33,498 nucleotides of DNA from Chitinophagaceae bacterium (GCA_947474815.1 CANJJU010000012.1:1-33498), one strand, 5' to 3'. Shown: positions 1 to 8,478, numbered from the stretch's first letter. Program-made: numbers and translations. The notes: a model not told the origin generated them from the sequence alone.

Positions 1-16
1 GGCTTGTCTAGTTGGG

Positions 17-90
17 CTCCCCCTGTTGGACTTGAACCAACGACCCTCTGATTAACAGTCAGATGCTCTAACCAACTGAGCTAAGGAGGA
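17..90 (-). tRNA. tRNA-Asn (anticodon GTT)
   Basis: The minus strand folds into a complete cloverleaf of 74 nt. The 7-bp acceptor stem pairs TCCTCCT with AGGGGGA and has one T-G wobble. The D arm contains AGCTCAGTTGGTTAGAG, the anticodon stem is TCTGA/TCAGA around loop CTGTTAA (anticodon GTT), and the T arm contains GGTTCAAGTCC. The discriminator base is G, as expected for tRNA-Asn. The CCA tail is not encoded (CCC follows), so it would be added after transcription. It lies downstream of the Rieske gene on the same strand but has its own strong promoter at 149-179. Confidence 0.95.
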
Positions 91-148
91 ATATGCTTTT
101 CCTGTTTACACTGAGCTTCCTTTTGGGGAAGACAAGTAATTAGGGATG

Positions 149-179
149 CAAAAATACTGATTTTCAGTTTTTAAACAAA
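149..179 (-). promoter_or_regulatory. Bacteroidota-type promoter for tRNA-Asn
   Basis: On the minus strand TTTG (176-179) is followed by exactly 19 bases and then TATTTTTG (149-156). This matches the Bacteroidota sigma-ABfr consensus TTTG-N19-21-TAnnTTTG. Transcription would begin near position 142-145, about 50 bases before the mature tRNA 5' end. The spacer contains the small hairpin listed at 156-168. Confidence 0.75.
156..168 (-). terminator. Small hairpin with T run after the Rieske gene
   Basis: On the minus strand a 5-bp stem ACTGA/TCAGT with a 3-base loop is followed by ATTTTT. It lies 26 bases after the Rieske stop codon and could act as a weak intrinsic terminator. The T run is also part of the TATTTTTG box of the tRNA promoter, so the two signals overlap. 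The stem is short, so termination is tentative. Confidence 0.35.
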
Positions 180-193
180 TTGATTTTAGGGTT

Positions 194-547
194 TCATAGC
201 CCAAAAAGACCTTTTTTTTCTTCAATACCCACAAATACTCCTTCTTTTCGCTCTTCTATCAAAAAAGTCTTTAAAAAATAACCCTCCCCACTTGTATTTC
301 GTCCATTTTCTACACTAAACTTATATCGATGCAGCGGACAAACAATATTACCCAATGGATCTACGTACCCCTCTGCCATTCTTCCCCCCGCATGCGGACA
401 TTTTGCAGCACAAGCATATAGCTTTTCATTAATAACGCTGATACAAATTTCTCTTCCGTTTACAGCAACTTCAGTTAATCCCTGGCTATCTGAGAATAAT
501 TCATGTCTGCTTTCGGAGATTTTATGCCAAACAATCTTTTCGTTCAA
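194..547 (-). CDS. Rieske [2Fe-2S] ferredoxin-like protein
   Basis: This 117-residue protein is a single Rieske domain of the small ferredoxin/NirD type. The cluster ligands are visible as C50-x-H52 and C70-x2-H73, with the conserved GG after the first histidine and an aromatic pattern after the second. It should be a soluble one-electron carrier, but the partner oxygenase or reductase is not in the window. The predicted start is TTG: the first codons TTG-AAC form the last unit of repeat array A, and no ATG precedes the conserved W7 in frame. It follows hflX on the same strand with 87 bases between them, so it is probably the last protein gene of the rimP-to-hflX unit. The domain call is firm; the physiological role is unknown. 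Confidence 0.85.
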   Translation of the reverse strand: MNEKIVWHKISESRHELFSDSQGLTEVAVNGREICISVINEKLYACAAKCPHAGGRMAEGYVDPLGNIVCPLHRYKFSVENGRNTSGEGYFLKTFLIEERKEGVFVGIEEKKGLFGL

Positions 548-548
548 T

Positions 549-632
549 GGTTCAAGGTTTAAGGTTTAACGTAAGCGTCCATAAATATTTATTAAGTAAA
601 CGTTGAACATTGAGCGTTAAACGTTGAACGTC
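549..632. repeat. Inverted array A of 7-bp GTTYAA units
   Basis: The left half reads GTTCAA-GGTTTAA-GGTTTAACG (about 550-572). The right half, about 599-630, has units CGTTGAA, CATTGAG, CGTTAAA, CGTTGAA. The two halves are approximate reverse complements around a roughly 27-base AT-rich centre, so the transcript could fold into a long imperfect hairpin. The unit period is 7 bases. The array fills the hflX/Rieske gap: it ends just before the hflX stop codon and runs into the Rieske TTG start. Function unknown. Confidence 0.75.
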
Positions 633-634
633 TA

Positions 635-1828
635 CTAGTAGAAAAATTCCGCCTTATACGGATATCTAATTTGATAAATATCTCTAACCTTATTTAAAAT
701 CGTTTGACGCAGCCCATCTAAATTAGTTCTTTCTGTTGCGGATACAAATACACAATTCCCTTTTGTTTCTTCTACCCAACGTTCTTTGAGTTCGCGTAAA
801 ATATCTTTTTTTACGTCTTCCTCCAGCCACTGATCAAAAGTTTGTTGTTCGTATTTATCCATCTTATTAAAAATAGTGATGGTAGGTTTTTCTGCCGATC
901 CCAATTCTGCTAAGGTTTTATTTACCACCGCCAATTGTTCTTCGTATTTGGCATGTGAAATGTCAACTACATGCAACAAGATATCTGCTTCTCTTACTTC
1001 ATCTAATGTACTCTTAAAGCTTTCTACCAAGTGGTGGGGCAATTTTCTAATAAACCCTACCGTATCGCTTAATAAAAAGGGAGTTTGTTCAAACACCACT
1101 TTTCGCGTAGTAGTATCGAGCGTAGCAAATAATTTATTTTCTGCAAACACTTCGCTCTTGCTCAATACATTCATAATGGTAGATTTACCAACATTGGTAT
1201 ACCCCACCAGGGCCACCCTGATAAATTCTCCCCGTTCTTTTCGCTGAGTGAAAGATTGTTTGTCTATTTCGGCTAATCGTTTGCGTAATAAAGTGATTTT
1301 ATCTTTTACTATACGGCGATCTGTTTCAATTTCTGTTTCACCCGGACCTCTCGTACCTACCCCGCCGCCCTGGCGCTCAAGATGTTTCCACATTCCTTTC
1401 AATCGGGGTAAAATATATTGATATTGTGCAAGCTCTACCTGCGTTTTAGCCTGTGCGGTTTTAGCTCTGCTCGCAAAAATATCTAGAATGAGATCGCTGC
1501 GATCAATTATTTTAATTTCTAGAATCTTTTCAATATTGATAATCTGAGAACCGGTTAATTCATCATCGAATATAACCATGGAAATATTCGCCTTTAATGC
1601 AATATAATTTTTGATTTCTTCCAGCTTACCCTTCCCCAGAAACGTTTTACTGTCGGGGTGTTTCATTTTTTGGGTGTAGCGCTTTATAGTAATAGCCCCG
1701 GCTGTTTCTGCAAGAAAAGATAACTCATCAAGATATTCGTTTATCTGCTGCTCCGTTTGATCTTTCTGAACAAGCCCTACGAGAATCGCATTCTCCTCTT
1801 TTCCTACTACTTTCTTTTTTTCAATCAC
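635..1828 (-). CDS. hflX: Ribosome-associated GTPase HflX
   Basis: HflX is a GTPase that binds the 50S ribosomal subunit and helps split or rescue stalled ribosomes. The 397-residue protein has the N-terminal HflX domain (about 15-150) and the signature GGGVGTRGPGETE at 154-166. Its G domain has Walker A GYTNVGKS (209-216), DTVGF (255-259) and NKMD (321-324). Length and motif order are normal for the family. The start codon is GTG at 1828; no better ATG lies just upstream, where repeat array B begins. It lies between surA and the Rieske gene, all on the minus strand, and both flanking gaps hold inverted repeat arrays. Confidence 0.95.
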   Translation of the reverse strand: MIEKKKVVGKEENAILVGLVQKDQTEQQINEYLDELSFLAETAGAITIKRYTQKMKHPDSKTFLGKGKLEEIKNYIALKANISMVIFDDELTGSQIINIEKILEIKIIDRSDLILDIFASRAKTAQAKTQVELAQYQYILPRLKGMWKHLERQGGGVGTRGPGETEIETDRRIVKDKITLLRKRLAEIDKQSFTQRKERGEFIRVALVGYTNVGKSTIMNVLSKSEVFAENKLFATLDTTTRKVVFEQTPFLLSDTVGFIRKLPHHLVESFKSTLDEVREADILLHVVDISHAKYEEQLAVVNKTLAELGSAEKPTITIFNKMDKYEQQTFDQWLEEDVKKDILRELKERWVEETKGNCVFVSATERTNLDGLRQTILNKVRDIYQIRYPYKAEFFY

Positions 1829-1837
1829 TTATTCTGT

Positions 1838-1911
1838 AAGTTTAAGAGTTTAAGAAGTTTAAGTCGTTTAACACGTTGACCGTTAAACCTTGAACATTAA
1901 ACCTCAAACAT
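1838..1911. repeat. Inverted array B of 8-9-bp GTTTAA units
   Basis: The left half (about 1838-1872) has AGTTTAAG, AGTTTAAG, AAGTTTAAG, TCGTTTAAC. The right half (about 1875-1910) has GTTGACC, GTTAAACC, TTGAACA, TTAAACC, TCAAAC, roughly the reverse complement. It fills nearly all of the surA/hflX gap, ending two bases from the surA stop codon. Same family as arrays A, C and D, with a longer unit period. Confidence 0.7.
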
Positions 1912-1912
1912 T

Positions 1913-3268
1913 CTACCTGCCCGCTGCAATCTCTACCCACAACTTCAAAGCAGCACAGGTTTTATATTCATCATCCAGCATAATATAGTAGTTCTTTACT
2001 TTGCTATCAAACCAAGTCTCTAACGCATTTTCCTTTTTTTGTTCCAATGCACGTTGAGATACTTTATTATAATCGTCTTTTAAGTTTTCGCGGTGGGGGG
2101 TTGTTTTGTTTTTTAAATAAATGATTCGCACACCTCTTTTTCCGCGTTCATCAGTATATTCTACCGGTTGAGAATACTCGCCTACTGCCAATTCTTTCCA
2201 CATCAGTACGATGTCTTTGTCCAACTGATCGATGGTTAAAAACGACCCGTCTCTTCCTTGTAACATACCACCTGTAAATTTACTGGCATCATCATCACTA
2301 TAGCGAGAAACCGCTGCACCAAAATCCATAGTGCCAGCAATTAGTTTTGCTCTTACAGAATCAAGTTTTTGAAATCCTTCTTTCATTTCCACTTGTGTAA
2401 CCTGTGGCACTTTTAATATATGCCTCACCACTGCATCGTCTCCTGCCCTGCTTACCAATTGAATGATATGGTAACCAAATTTTGTTTTAAATGGATTGGA
2501 TACTTGTCCGGGTTTTAACGTAAACGCTTTTGCAAGCCACACTGGATCTAAGTCTTTTTGATTTCTATTTACTTCGTACATCCCTCCCCGGTCTTTACTT
2601 CCCGGATCTTCCGAATAAATAGAGGCAAGCGTACCAAACTCTTTTTTGCCTGTTTGAATTTGATTTTTATAATCAAGCAGTTGCTCTTTGCAATACTCTT
2701 CTGCATCTCTGCTTGCTTTCGGATAAATAAGTACTTGTCCTATTTCCACTTCTGTTTCATAATAAGACAAACTATCCGTTGGAATCAAATCAAAATAAGA
2801 TTTTACTTCATTGGGAGTAATCTTAATGCCTTCAACAATTTTATTGCGCATTGCCGTTGCAAGCTTTTGATCTCTGATCCCATCTTTAAAATCTTCTTTT
2901 AATTGATACAGAGATTTTCCGGCCATTCTTTCTACTTCATCCTTTGAGCCATACTGTGAAATAAAATAACGAATGCGGTTATCAATATCAGCATCCACTT
3001 CTTCATCGGTTACAATGAGTGAATCTTTCTCGGCCTGTAATACCAATGCTTTAATACTCATGGCTTGTTGTAAACTCATGCATCTTGCATCGGGAGGCAA
3101 TTCTATTCCCTGGCGCTGCATATCCAGCAATGCATTATCAATATCACTTTTTAAAATAATTTTATTTCCTACAATGGCTATGATCTTATCCGCCACTATT
3201 TTTTTAGGCTGGGCGATTGCATTGAAGCATGCGATCAGAGAAAGTATTACTAAGGTATATTTTTTCAT
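1913..3268 (-). CDS. surA: SurA-like periplasmic peptidyl-prolyl isomerase/chaperone
   Basis: SurA-type proteins chaperone outer-membrane proteins through the periplasm. The 451-residue product starts with a signal peptide (residues 1-19, cut after AIA). A SurA N-terminal chaperone region follows (about 23-160, beginning DKIIAIVGNKIILKSDI). Then come two parvulin rotamase domains: one at about 174-275 ending FGYHIIQLVSR, and a more divergent one at about 282-388. ATG start at 3268. It lies between infB and hflX on the same strand, and the unusual arrays B and C flank it. AACCTTTG at 3290-3297 (minus strand, one mismatch to TAnnTTTG) may be an internal promoter. Assignment to the SurA/parvulin family is strong; orthology to E. 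coli SurA is inferred. Confidence 0.88.
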   Translation of the reverse strand: MKKYTLVILSLIACFNAIAQPKKIVADKIIAIVGNKIILKSDIDNALLDMQRQGIELPPDARCMSLQQAMSIKALVLQAEKDSLIVTDEEVDADIDNRIRYFISQYGSKDEVERMAGKSLYQLKEDFKDGIRDQKLATAMRNKIVEGIKITPNEVKSYFDLIPTDSLSYYETEVEIGQVLIYPKASRDAEEYCKEQLLDYKNQIQTGKKEFGTLASIYSEDPGSKDRGGMYEVNRNQKDLDPVWLAKAFTLKPGQVSNPFKTKFGYHIIQLVSRAGDDAVVRHILKVPQVTQVEMKEGFQKLDSVRAKLIAGTMDFGAAVSRYSDDDASKFTGGMLQGRDGSFLTIDQLDKDIVLMWKELAVGEYSQPVEYTDERGKRGVRIIYLKNKTTPHRENLKDDYNKVSQRALEQKKENALETWFDSKVKNYYIMLDDEYKTCAALKLWVEIAAGR

Positions 3269-3293
3269 AAATGTTATTTATTGCCGTTGCAAA

Positions 3294-3373
3294 GGTTTCA
3301 AGTGTTTCAACAGTTGAACAAGTTGGAAAATTAACCCATTAAACGTTTTAAACTTGTTAAACCTTTTAAACAT
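3294..3373. repeat. Inverted array C of about 9-bp GTTTCAA/TTTTAAAC units
   Basis: The left half (about 3294-3327) runs GTTTCAAGT, GTTTCAACA, GTTGAACAA, GTTGG. The right half (about 3331-3371) runs CATTAAACG, TTTTAAAC, TTGTTAAAC, CTTTTAAAC. The halves are degenerate reverse complements. It occupies the infB/surA gap. This is the most degenerate of the four arrays, and the call rests on its similarity to the others. Confidence 0.65.
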
Positions 3374-3380
3374 TGATTGT

Positions 3381-6152
3381 TTACAACGTTCTCTTCACTT
3401 CTACTTCCTCAAACGCTTCTACAATATCTCCTGCTTTTACATCATTGTAATTTCTGATAACCAATCCGCACTCCATTCCTGAAGTAACTTCTTTGGCATC
3501 ATCGCGGAAACGTTTCAAGCTAGCCAGTTCACCTGTAAAGATTACGATGCCATCGCGTACCAATCTGATACGGTTGTTTCTTGCAATCTTACCATCAAGT
3601 ACCTGACAACCAGCAACGGTTGCTTTATCAAAACGATAGGTTTCTCTAATTTCCACATTGGCCAATACTTTGTCTTCCACGGTGGGTTCAAGCATTCCTT
3701 CCATCGCACTTCTAATCTCTTCGATGGCGTTATAGATAATAGAGTACATTTTGATTTCGATAGATTCGCTTTCAGCCAATCTTGCTGCTTGCAAAGATGG
3801 GCGAACGTTGAATCCGATGATGATTGCATCAGACGCATTGGCAAGTGTAACATCACTTTCAGTAATAGCACCTACTGCTTTGTGAATCACTTTTACTACG
3901 ATTTCTTCTGTACTTAATTTTTGTAATGAATCACTCAATGCTTCTACCGATCCATCCACATCTCCTTTGATGATTACATTCAATTCTTTAAAGTTTCCTA
4001 ATGCCAAACGACGACCAATTTCATCGAGTGTAATATGTTTCTTCGCACGCATTCCTTGCTCACGCAAAATTTGTCCACGCTTATACGCAGTTTCTCTTGC
4101 GTCTGCTTCGTTTTCAAAAACCTTAAATGTTTCACCCGCCTGAGGCGCTCCGCTCAAACCGAGTAACAATACCGGTGTGGAAGGAGGTGCAACTTCAACG
4201 CGTTGATTACGCTCATTGTACATCGCTTTTACTTTACCAAAGTACTGACCAGATACGATCATGTCTCCCTGGCGAAGGGTGCCGTTTTGTACAAGAATGG
4301 TGGCTACATAACCACGGCCTTTATCCAACGATGCTTCAATAATGGTTCCCGAAGCTTGTTTGTTAGGATTGGCTTTTAATTCCAAAATGTCTGTTTCGAG
4401 TAATATTTTTTCCATCAGCAAATCAATGTTCATTCCTTTTCTTGCACTGATTTCTTGGCTTTGAAATTTACCCCCCCAGCTTTCCACCAAAATATTCATG
4501 GTAGACAACTGTTCTTTTATTTTTTCGGGATTCGCTCCGTCTTTATCAATTTTGTTGATGGCAAAAATCATTGGTACGCTAGCTGCTTGAGCATGCGAGA
4601 TGGCTTCTTTTGTTTGAGGCATTACTGCATCATCCGCTGCTACCACAATTACGGCAATATCAGTTACTTTGGCACCACGTGCACGCATAGCTGTAAAGGC
4701 TTCGTGACCTGGTGTATCTAAGAAAGTGATGGCACGGCCATCTTTTAAGGTTACCTCATAGGCCCCTATATGCTGTGTGATTCCACCTGCTTCTCCTGCA
4801 ATTACATTGGTATTTCTAATATAATCGAGCAAAGATGTTTTACCATGATCTACGTGACCCATGATCGTAACAATCGGTGGTCTTGGCACAAGATCTTCCG
4901 GATTGTCTTCTTCTTCATCAACTTCTAATTCTGCAGCATCGTCTACCCCTATAAATTCAACTTCATAATTAAATTCACTTGCTACCAATTCAATTACATC
5001 TGCCTCGAGGCGTTGGTTAATGGAAACCATGATGCCTAAATTCATACACTTGCTGATAATATCTGCAAAGCTCACATCCATCAAACCAGCCAATTCACTT
5101 ACAGAAATAAATTCTGTTACTTGTAATTTATTGCTTTCTACTCCAGCTTCCCCTAATTGGTCGGCCATTTCTTCGCGCTTCGCTTTACGATATTTCGCTT
5201 TCAAGCTTTTCCCACGACCACCTGCACCTGCAAGCTTGGCTTGTGTTTGCTTTAATTTTTCCTGAATTTCTTTTGCGTCAATTATTTTATCTTCTCTGCG
5301 TACAGGCGTTCCTGTTGAGGGGCGTTGAAAACGATTGCCTCCTTGCTGTCCTGGACGAGAGGGTCCACCAGGAGCTGTTTTATTGCCTCTTTGAGCAGGA
5401 TCTTGTTGGGCAGGCGTTCCTGCTTTTTTCTGAATAGGAATACGCTTGCGCTTTTGTCTGTCTTCGTTAGATTCTTTTTTAGGTCTGGTATCACTGTCAA
5501 CAGGAAGCGTAATTTTTCCAAGAATTTTTGGACCAGTAAGTTTTTCTGCCTGAATATTTTCAATGGTTGCAGGAACATCTTCTGCTACAGGCGGTTGAGG
5601 GGTTGCAATAACTTCTGCATCAGGAACCGCCTTCTTTTTAGTGTCGATTTCCTTTACTGGTTCAGCAGGTTCTTCTTTCTTTTTACCTTTTTTAGGTCTT
5701 GTAGAAGATTCGATAGAATCTAAATCAATTTTATCTAGCACTTTAGGTGCTTCTAATTCGGGTGCATCAATCTTAGTAATAGACGAAGCTTTTTTCTTCG
5801 CGGTGGCAGTTGTTTTTTCTTCTTCTGTTTCTGCTGGAGTGGCTGGCTTTTCTTCCGCCTTCTTAGGTTTTTCTTCTTTCTTCTTTATAGAAAGATCTTC
5901 CTCATCTCTTTTCTTTTTGCCTTCTCCGCCTGCATTTTTTGGAAGATCTAGCTGCGCAGCCTTTTGCTTATTGGCTTTGTCTTGCTGAAACTCCGACTGC
6001 AACACACGATACATTGATTCTGTGAGTTTAGACGTTGGCTTAAGATCGTCGACATTGAAACTTTTAGACACAAGGAACTCTATCAAGGTATGGGTACCTA
6101 TGTTAAACTCCTTGGCCGCAGCCATCAACCTTGGTGTATTTGCTTCTGACAT
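3381..6152 (-). CDS. infB: Translation initiation factor IF-2
   Basis: IF-2 is the GTPase that brings initiator tRNA to the 30S subunit and promotes subunit joining. The 923-residue protein has an N-terminal IF2_N helix-turn-helix-like segment (1-55). A long low-complexity region rich in K, E, P and A follows (about 58-330). A second IF2_N-type segment lies at about 345-400. The G domain has GHVDHGKT (432-439), DTPGH (479-483) and NKID (533-536), and is followed by the usual beta-barrel and IF2 C-terminal domains. ATG start at 6152. It is the third gene of a rimP-nusA-infB order that is widely conserved in bacteria. Confidence 0.97.
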   Translation of the reverse strand: MSEANTPRLMAAAKEFNIGTHTLIEFLVSKSFNVDDLKPTSKLTESMYRVLQSEFQQDKANKQKAAQLDLPKNAGGEGKKKRDEEDLSIKKKEEKPKKAEEKPATPAETEEEKTTATAKKKASSITKIDAPELEAPKVLDKIDLDSIESSTRPKKGKKKEEPAEPVKEIDTKKKAVPDAEVIATPQPPVAEDVPATIENIQAEKLTGPKILGKITLPVDSDTRPKKESNEDRQKRKRIPIQKKAGTPAQQDPAQRGNKTAPGGPSRPGQQGGNRFQRPSTGTPVRREDKIIDAKEIQEKLKQTQAKLAGAGGRGKSLKAKYRKAKREEMADQLGEAGVESNKLQVTEFISVSELAGLMDVSFADIISKCMNLGIMVSINQRLEADVIELVASEFNYEVEFIGVDDAAELEVDEEEDNPEDLVPRPPIVTIMGHVDHGKTSLLDYIRNTNVIAGEAGGITQHIGAYEVTLKDGRAITFLDTPGHEAFTAMRARGAKVTDIAVIVVAADDAVMPQTKEAISHAQAASVPMIFAINKIDKDGANPEKIKEQLSTMNILVESWGGKFQSQEISARKGMNIDLLMEKILLETDILELKANPNKQASGTIIEASLDKGRGYVATILVQNGTLRQGDMIVSGQYFGKVKAMYNERNQRVEVAPPSTPVLLLGLSGAPQAGETFKVFENEADARETAYKRGQILREQGMRAKKHITLDEIGRRLALGNFKELNVIIKGDVDGSVEALSDSLQKLSTEEIVVKVIHKAVGAITESDVTLANASDAIIIGFNVRPSLQAARLAESESIEIKMYSIIYNAIEEIRSAMEGMLEPTVEDKVLANVEIRETYRFDKATVAGCQVLDGKIARNNRIRLVRDGIVIFTGELASLKRFRDDAKEVTSGMECGLVIRNYNDVKAGDIVEAFEEVEVKRTL

Positions 6153-6169
6153 TCTGTTTTTTTAGTGTT

Positions 6170-6184
6170 GCACCAAATTGGTGC
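6170..6184 (-). other. Short hairpin in the nusA-infB gap
   Basis: GCACC/GGTGC arms around AAATT (or 7 bp with a 1-base loop) lie 17 bases before the infB start codon. No T run follows on the minus strand, so it is not a plausible intrinsic terminator. It could affect infB translation, but this is weak evidence. Confidence 0.3.
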
Positions 6185-6219
6185 GGGAATATTTTATTTA
6201 ATTATTGCATTCAGAATAC

Positions 6220-7470
6220 TTATTCTTTTTCGAATTCTTCTTGCAATATTCTTCTGATATCGGTGATGGTTTCTTTTTCAAGATCTGTTCTGCGTTCTAA
6301 TTCTTCTGCAGTAAGATCTAATACAGAACGTGCTGTATCACAACCAACTCTTTTTAATTCATCAATAATCCATGCTTCAATTTCATCGCTAAATTCTTCC
6401 AAGTCAATATCAAATGAATCTTCTTCACCTTCATTGTCGCGGAATACATCTATTTCATATCCTGTCAATTCGCATGCTAATTTAATATTCGCCCCACGAC
6501 GACCAATGGCCAATGAAATTTGATCTGGTTTTAAATAAACCTTCGCATGAAGTTTTTCTGTATCCATGTCGATGCTGGTAATCTTCGCAGGTGTTAATGA
6601 ACGCTGAATCAACAATTGTGTGTTAGCCGTCCAGTTAATTACATCAATGTTTTCATTTTTAAGTTCTCTAACGATGCCATGTATACGACTTCCTTTCATC
6701 CCTACACAAGCTCCTACGGGATCAATTCTGTCATCATAGCTTTCTACTGCTACTTTGGCTCTTTCTCCTGGATCTCTTACTATTTTCTTCACCACGATTA
6801 ATCCGTCAAATATTTCAGGAACTTCAATCTCTAATAGTTTTTCAAGGAATGAAGGGCTGGTACGTGACAATATAATAATCGCTTGATTGTTTTTTAACTC
6901 AACTTTTCTTACCACCGCGCGAATGGTTTCTCCCTTTTTGAAATAATCGCTGGGAATTTGTTCAGATTTTGGAAGCAACATTTCATTGCCATCTTCATCA
7001 AGAATCAATACTTCTTTTTTCCATACCTGATATACTTCACCACTCACGATTTCGCCAATGCGCTCTTCGTATTTCTTAATAAGAATATTCTTTTTAAGAT
7101 CATTGATACGTGCAGCCAATGTTTGCTTTCCAGCCAATATAGCCCTGCGTCCAAACTCTTTTTGAATATCAACTTCTTCATACAATTCTTCTCCCACCTG
7201 ATAATCAGGCTCAATTTTAATTGCATTTTTATATTCAATCTCTGTAAGGGTATTGTACAAATCATCGTCATCAACGATGGTACGTCTTCTAAAGATTTCT
7301 AAATCACCTTTCTGGTCATTTACGATAACGTCGAAGTTTTCATCACTGCCGTATTTTTTACGAATCAATGTTTTAAAAACATCTTCCATTACTTTCATCA
7401 GGGTTGGACGATCAATGTTTTCTGCGTCTTTGAACTCCTGAAACGATTCAATCAAGTTAATGCTTGCCAT
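6220..7470 (-). CDS. nusA: Transcription elongation/termination factor NusA
   Basis: NusA binds RNA polymerase and modulates pausing, termination and antitermination. With the ATG at 7470 the protein has 416 residues and begins MASINLIESF, a typical Bacteroidota NusA N-terminus. A TTG eight codons upstream is open but not needed. The order is: N-terminal polymerase-binding domain (1-125), S1 domain (about 138-200), KH1 with GACVGMKGSRI (about 252-262), KH2 with AIGRRGANIKLA (about 321-332), and an acidic C-terminal helical tail (about 352-416). It sits between rimP and infB. NusA is a candidate regulator of the hairpin in the rimP leader. Confidence 0.96.
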   Translation of the reverse strand: MASINLIESFQEFKDAENIDRPTLMKVMEDVFKTLIRKKYGSDENFDVIVNDQKGDLEIFRRRTIVDDDDLYNTLTEIEYKNAIKIEPDYQVGEELYEEVDIQKEFGRRAILAGKQTLAARINDLKKNILIKKYEERIGEIVSGEVYQVWKKEVLILDEDGNEMLLPKSEQIPSDYFKKGETIRAVVRKVELKNNQAIIILSRTSPSFLEKLLEIEVPEIFDGLIVVKKIVRDPGERAKVAVESYDDRIDPVGACVGMKGSRIHGIVRELKNENIDVINWTANTQLLIQRSLTPAKITSIDMDTEKLHAKVYLKPDQISLAIGRRGANIKLACELTGYEIDVFRDNEGEEDSFDIDLEEFSDEIEAWIIDELKRVGCDTARSVLDLTAEELERRTDLEKETITDIRRILQEEFEKE

Positions 7471-7530
7471 ATTCCACTTCGGCTTTTCTCCCAAATTTTG
7501 GGACCCTGCCGACAGGGGGGTTTGTGTTAA

Positions 7531-7995
7531 TTAAAATTTTATCAGAACTTTTGTTTGTTTTATATCTGTAAAAGGAATTGACAATTGGTGCAATACTGCT
7601 TTTTTGCCTTTCCCTTCAGTAAACTCAATGGTAATGTTGTATTCATCAGCAGCAATCAACTTGCCTTCTTTTTTAGTGCTATCATTCATCGTTACTTCTA
7701 CATTCCGGTCAATATTCTTAATGTATTGTCTGTGTAATTTGAATGGCTCTTCGGTACCCGGACTAGACACCTCCAAAGAAAAATCTCCATCGGGATACAT
7801 GCCCATTTCCTCCATTTGCTTATAAAGCGCCCTGTTTATTTTAATGCACTTCTCAATTCCCAGGCCACCATCCGCATCCAAGTAAATTTTGAAATTATTG
7901 ATGGGTTTTACCTTGATTTCCACCAAAAAAATATCCCCTTCCAGCAAAGGAGTCAATAATTTTTTTACGATTTCTATTTGTGTTTCGTTGCTCAT
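7531..7995 (-). CDS. rimP: Ribosome maturation factor RimP
   Basis: RimP assists maturation of the 30S ribosomal subunit. The reading frame is open further upstream to 8124, but the ATG at 7995 gives a 154-residue protein beginning MSNETQIEIV. That is the normal family length, and the upstream part would run through the promoter and leader hairpin. An N-terminal domain with SLEVSSPGTEEPF (the family's conserved S-P-G region) is followed by a C-terminal SH3-like barrel (about 75-150). It heads the minus-strand block and is followed by nusA after 60 bases. Confidence 0.92.
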   Translation of the reverse strand: MSNETQIEIVKKLLTPLLEGDIFLVEIKVKPINNFKIYLDADGGLGIEKCIKINRALYKQMEEMGMYPDGDFSLEVSSPGTEEPFKLHRQYIKNIDRNVEVTMNDSTKKEGKLIAADEYNITIEFTEGKGKKAVLHQLSIPFTDIKQTKVLIKF

Positions 7996-8010
7996 GGTAT
8001 TAAAAAAGAA

Positions 8011-8034
8011 GAAGGGAACGATTTCGTTCCCTTC
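8011..8034 (-). terminator. Perfect hairpin plus T-rich run in the rimP leader (candidate attenuator)
   Basis: GAAGGGAACGA pairs perfectly with TCGTTCCCTTC over 11 bp; realistically this is 10 bp with a 4-base loop. On the minus strand it is followed immediately by TTCTTTTTT, then the rimP ATG 16 bases after the stem. Stem, GC-rich half and T-rich run fit an intrinsic terminator. Because it lies between the rimP promoter and the rimP start, it would act as an attenuator rather than an operon end. No alternative antiterminator fold was identified by eye. Confidence 0.6.
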
Positions 8035-8056
8035 CATTTCACTCTTATTTCGAATA

Positions 8057-8088
8057 CAAAGATATGAAAACTTGCGCAATAAGCGAAA
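8057..8088 (-). promoter_or_regulatory. Candidate promoter for the rimP-nusA-infB unit
   Basis: On the minus strand TATCTTTG (8057-8064) is a perfect TAnnTTTG box. TTTC lies 20 bases upstream (8085-8088), one mismatch from TTTG. Transcription would begin about 55-60 bases before the rimP ATG and would include the leader hairpin at 8011-8034. Confidence 0.6.
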
Positions 8089-8140
8089 AGATCTCTTTGG
8101 GTTGACACAAAATTTAACAATCAAATTATACGGGCAGTAC

Positions 8141-8148
8141 TACCTTTG
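8141..8148 (+). promoter_or_regulatory. TACCTTTG promoter box, 4 bases before a start codon
   Basis: A perfect TAnnTTTG element ends at 8148 and the ATG of the next gene begins at 8153. The upstream element is poor: no TTTG at 19-21 bases. If the box is used, the mRNA would have essentially no 5' leader. Confidence 0.45.
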
Positions 8149-8152
8149 CCTT

Positions 8153-8389
8153 ATGTTTAAATTCATTCTAGAGCTCATTCTTTTTTATTTTCTATACAAA
8201 TTTGTGTTTGAATTCATCATACCTATATATAATGCTACCAAGCATGTGAAGCAAAAAATGGGTGAAATGCAAGAAAAAATGGAGAAAAAAAGCCCCCAAA
8301 AGACCCACACACCCAATAAATCTGCTGAAAAAACAGGTTTTTCAGATCAATTGAGTAGCGAATACATTGATTTTGAAGAAGTTAAGTAA
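8153..8389 (+). CDS. Small membrane-anchored protein (DUF4834-like)
   Basis: The 78-residue protein has one hydrophobic segment at residues 2-24 (FKFILELILFYFLYKFVFEF). A charged, lysine-rich stretch KQKMGEMQEKMEKK and an acidic tail ending EYIDFEEVK follow. The frame is open back to 7889, but that part would be antisense to rimP; the ATG at 8153 lies just after a TACCTTTG box. The layout (N-terminal anchor, KxxMxEMQxK helix, acidic end) resembles the small Bacteroidota DUF4834 proteins. That assignment is from memory and not verified. It is divergent from rimP. Function unknown. Confidence 0.65.
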   Translation: MFKFILELILFYFLYKFVFEFIIPIYNATKHVKQKMGEMQEKMEKKSPQKTHTPNKSAEKTGFSDQLSSEYIDFEEVK

Positions 8390-8456
8390 TTTTTCTTCCT
8401 GCACCTTCCAAAAACCCCTTTTTCTGCCTATAATTTTTTCTGAAAAATATACAACA

Positions 8457-8478
8457 AAAACTAATAAGCGTTAGTTTT
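8457..8478. promoter_or_regulatory. Perfect inverted repeat over the tetR promoter (candidate operator)
   Basis: AAAACTAA (8457-8464) and TTAGTTTT (8471-8478) are perfect reverse complements separated by 6 bases. The right arm overlaps the promoter box TAGTTTTG (8472-8479) and lies 9 bases before the tetR ATG. A dyad in this position is the expected design for autorepression by a TetR-family protein. No second copy was seen before paaE. Confidence 0.6.

Noticed and set aside
876-1247. 123-codon open frame on the plus strand
   Set aside because: Entirely antisense to the conserved G domain of hflX; no recognisable domain.
549-3373. CRISPR array
   Set aside because: Units are 7-9 bp, degenerate and inverted around a centre, with no spacers; no cas genes.
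5325-5988. Long open frames on the plus strand opposite infB (5325-5723 and 5641-5988)
   Set aside because: They are antisense to the low-complexity Lys/Glu-rich part of IF-2, which produces open frames rich in Phe and Ser. No promoter or family features.
6170-6184. Intrinsic terminator between nusA and infB
   Set aside because: The hairpin is short and is followed by an A-rich, not T-rich, stretch on the coding strand.
7996-8124. Upstream extension of rimP to 8124
   Set aside because: It would translate through the promoter box and hairpin; RimP proteins are about 150 residues, matching the ATG at 7995.
7889-8152. N-terminal extension of the small membrane protein gene
   Set aside because: It would be antisense to rimP and its leader hairpin. 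The ATG at 8153 follows a promoter box and starts the membrane segment.
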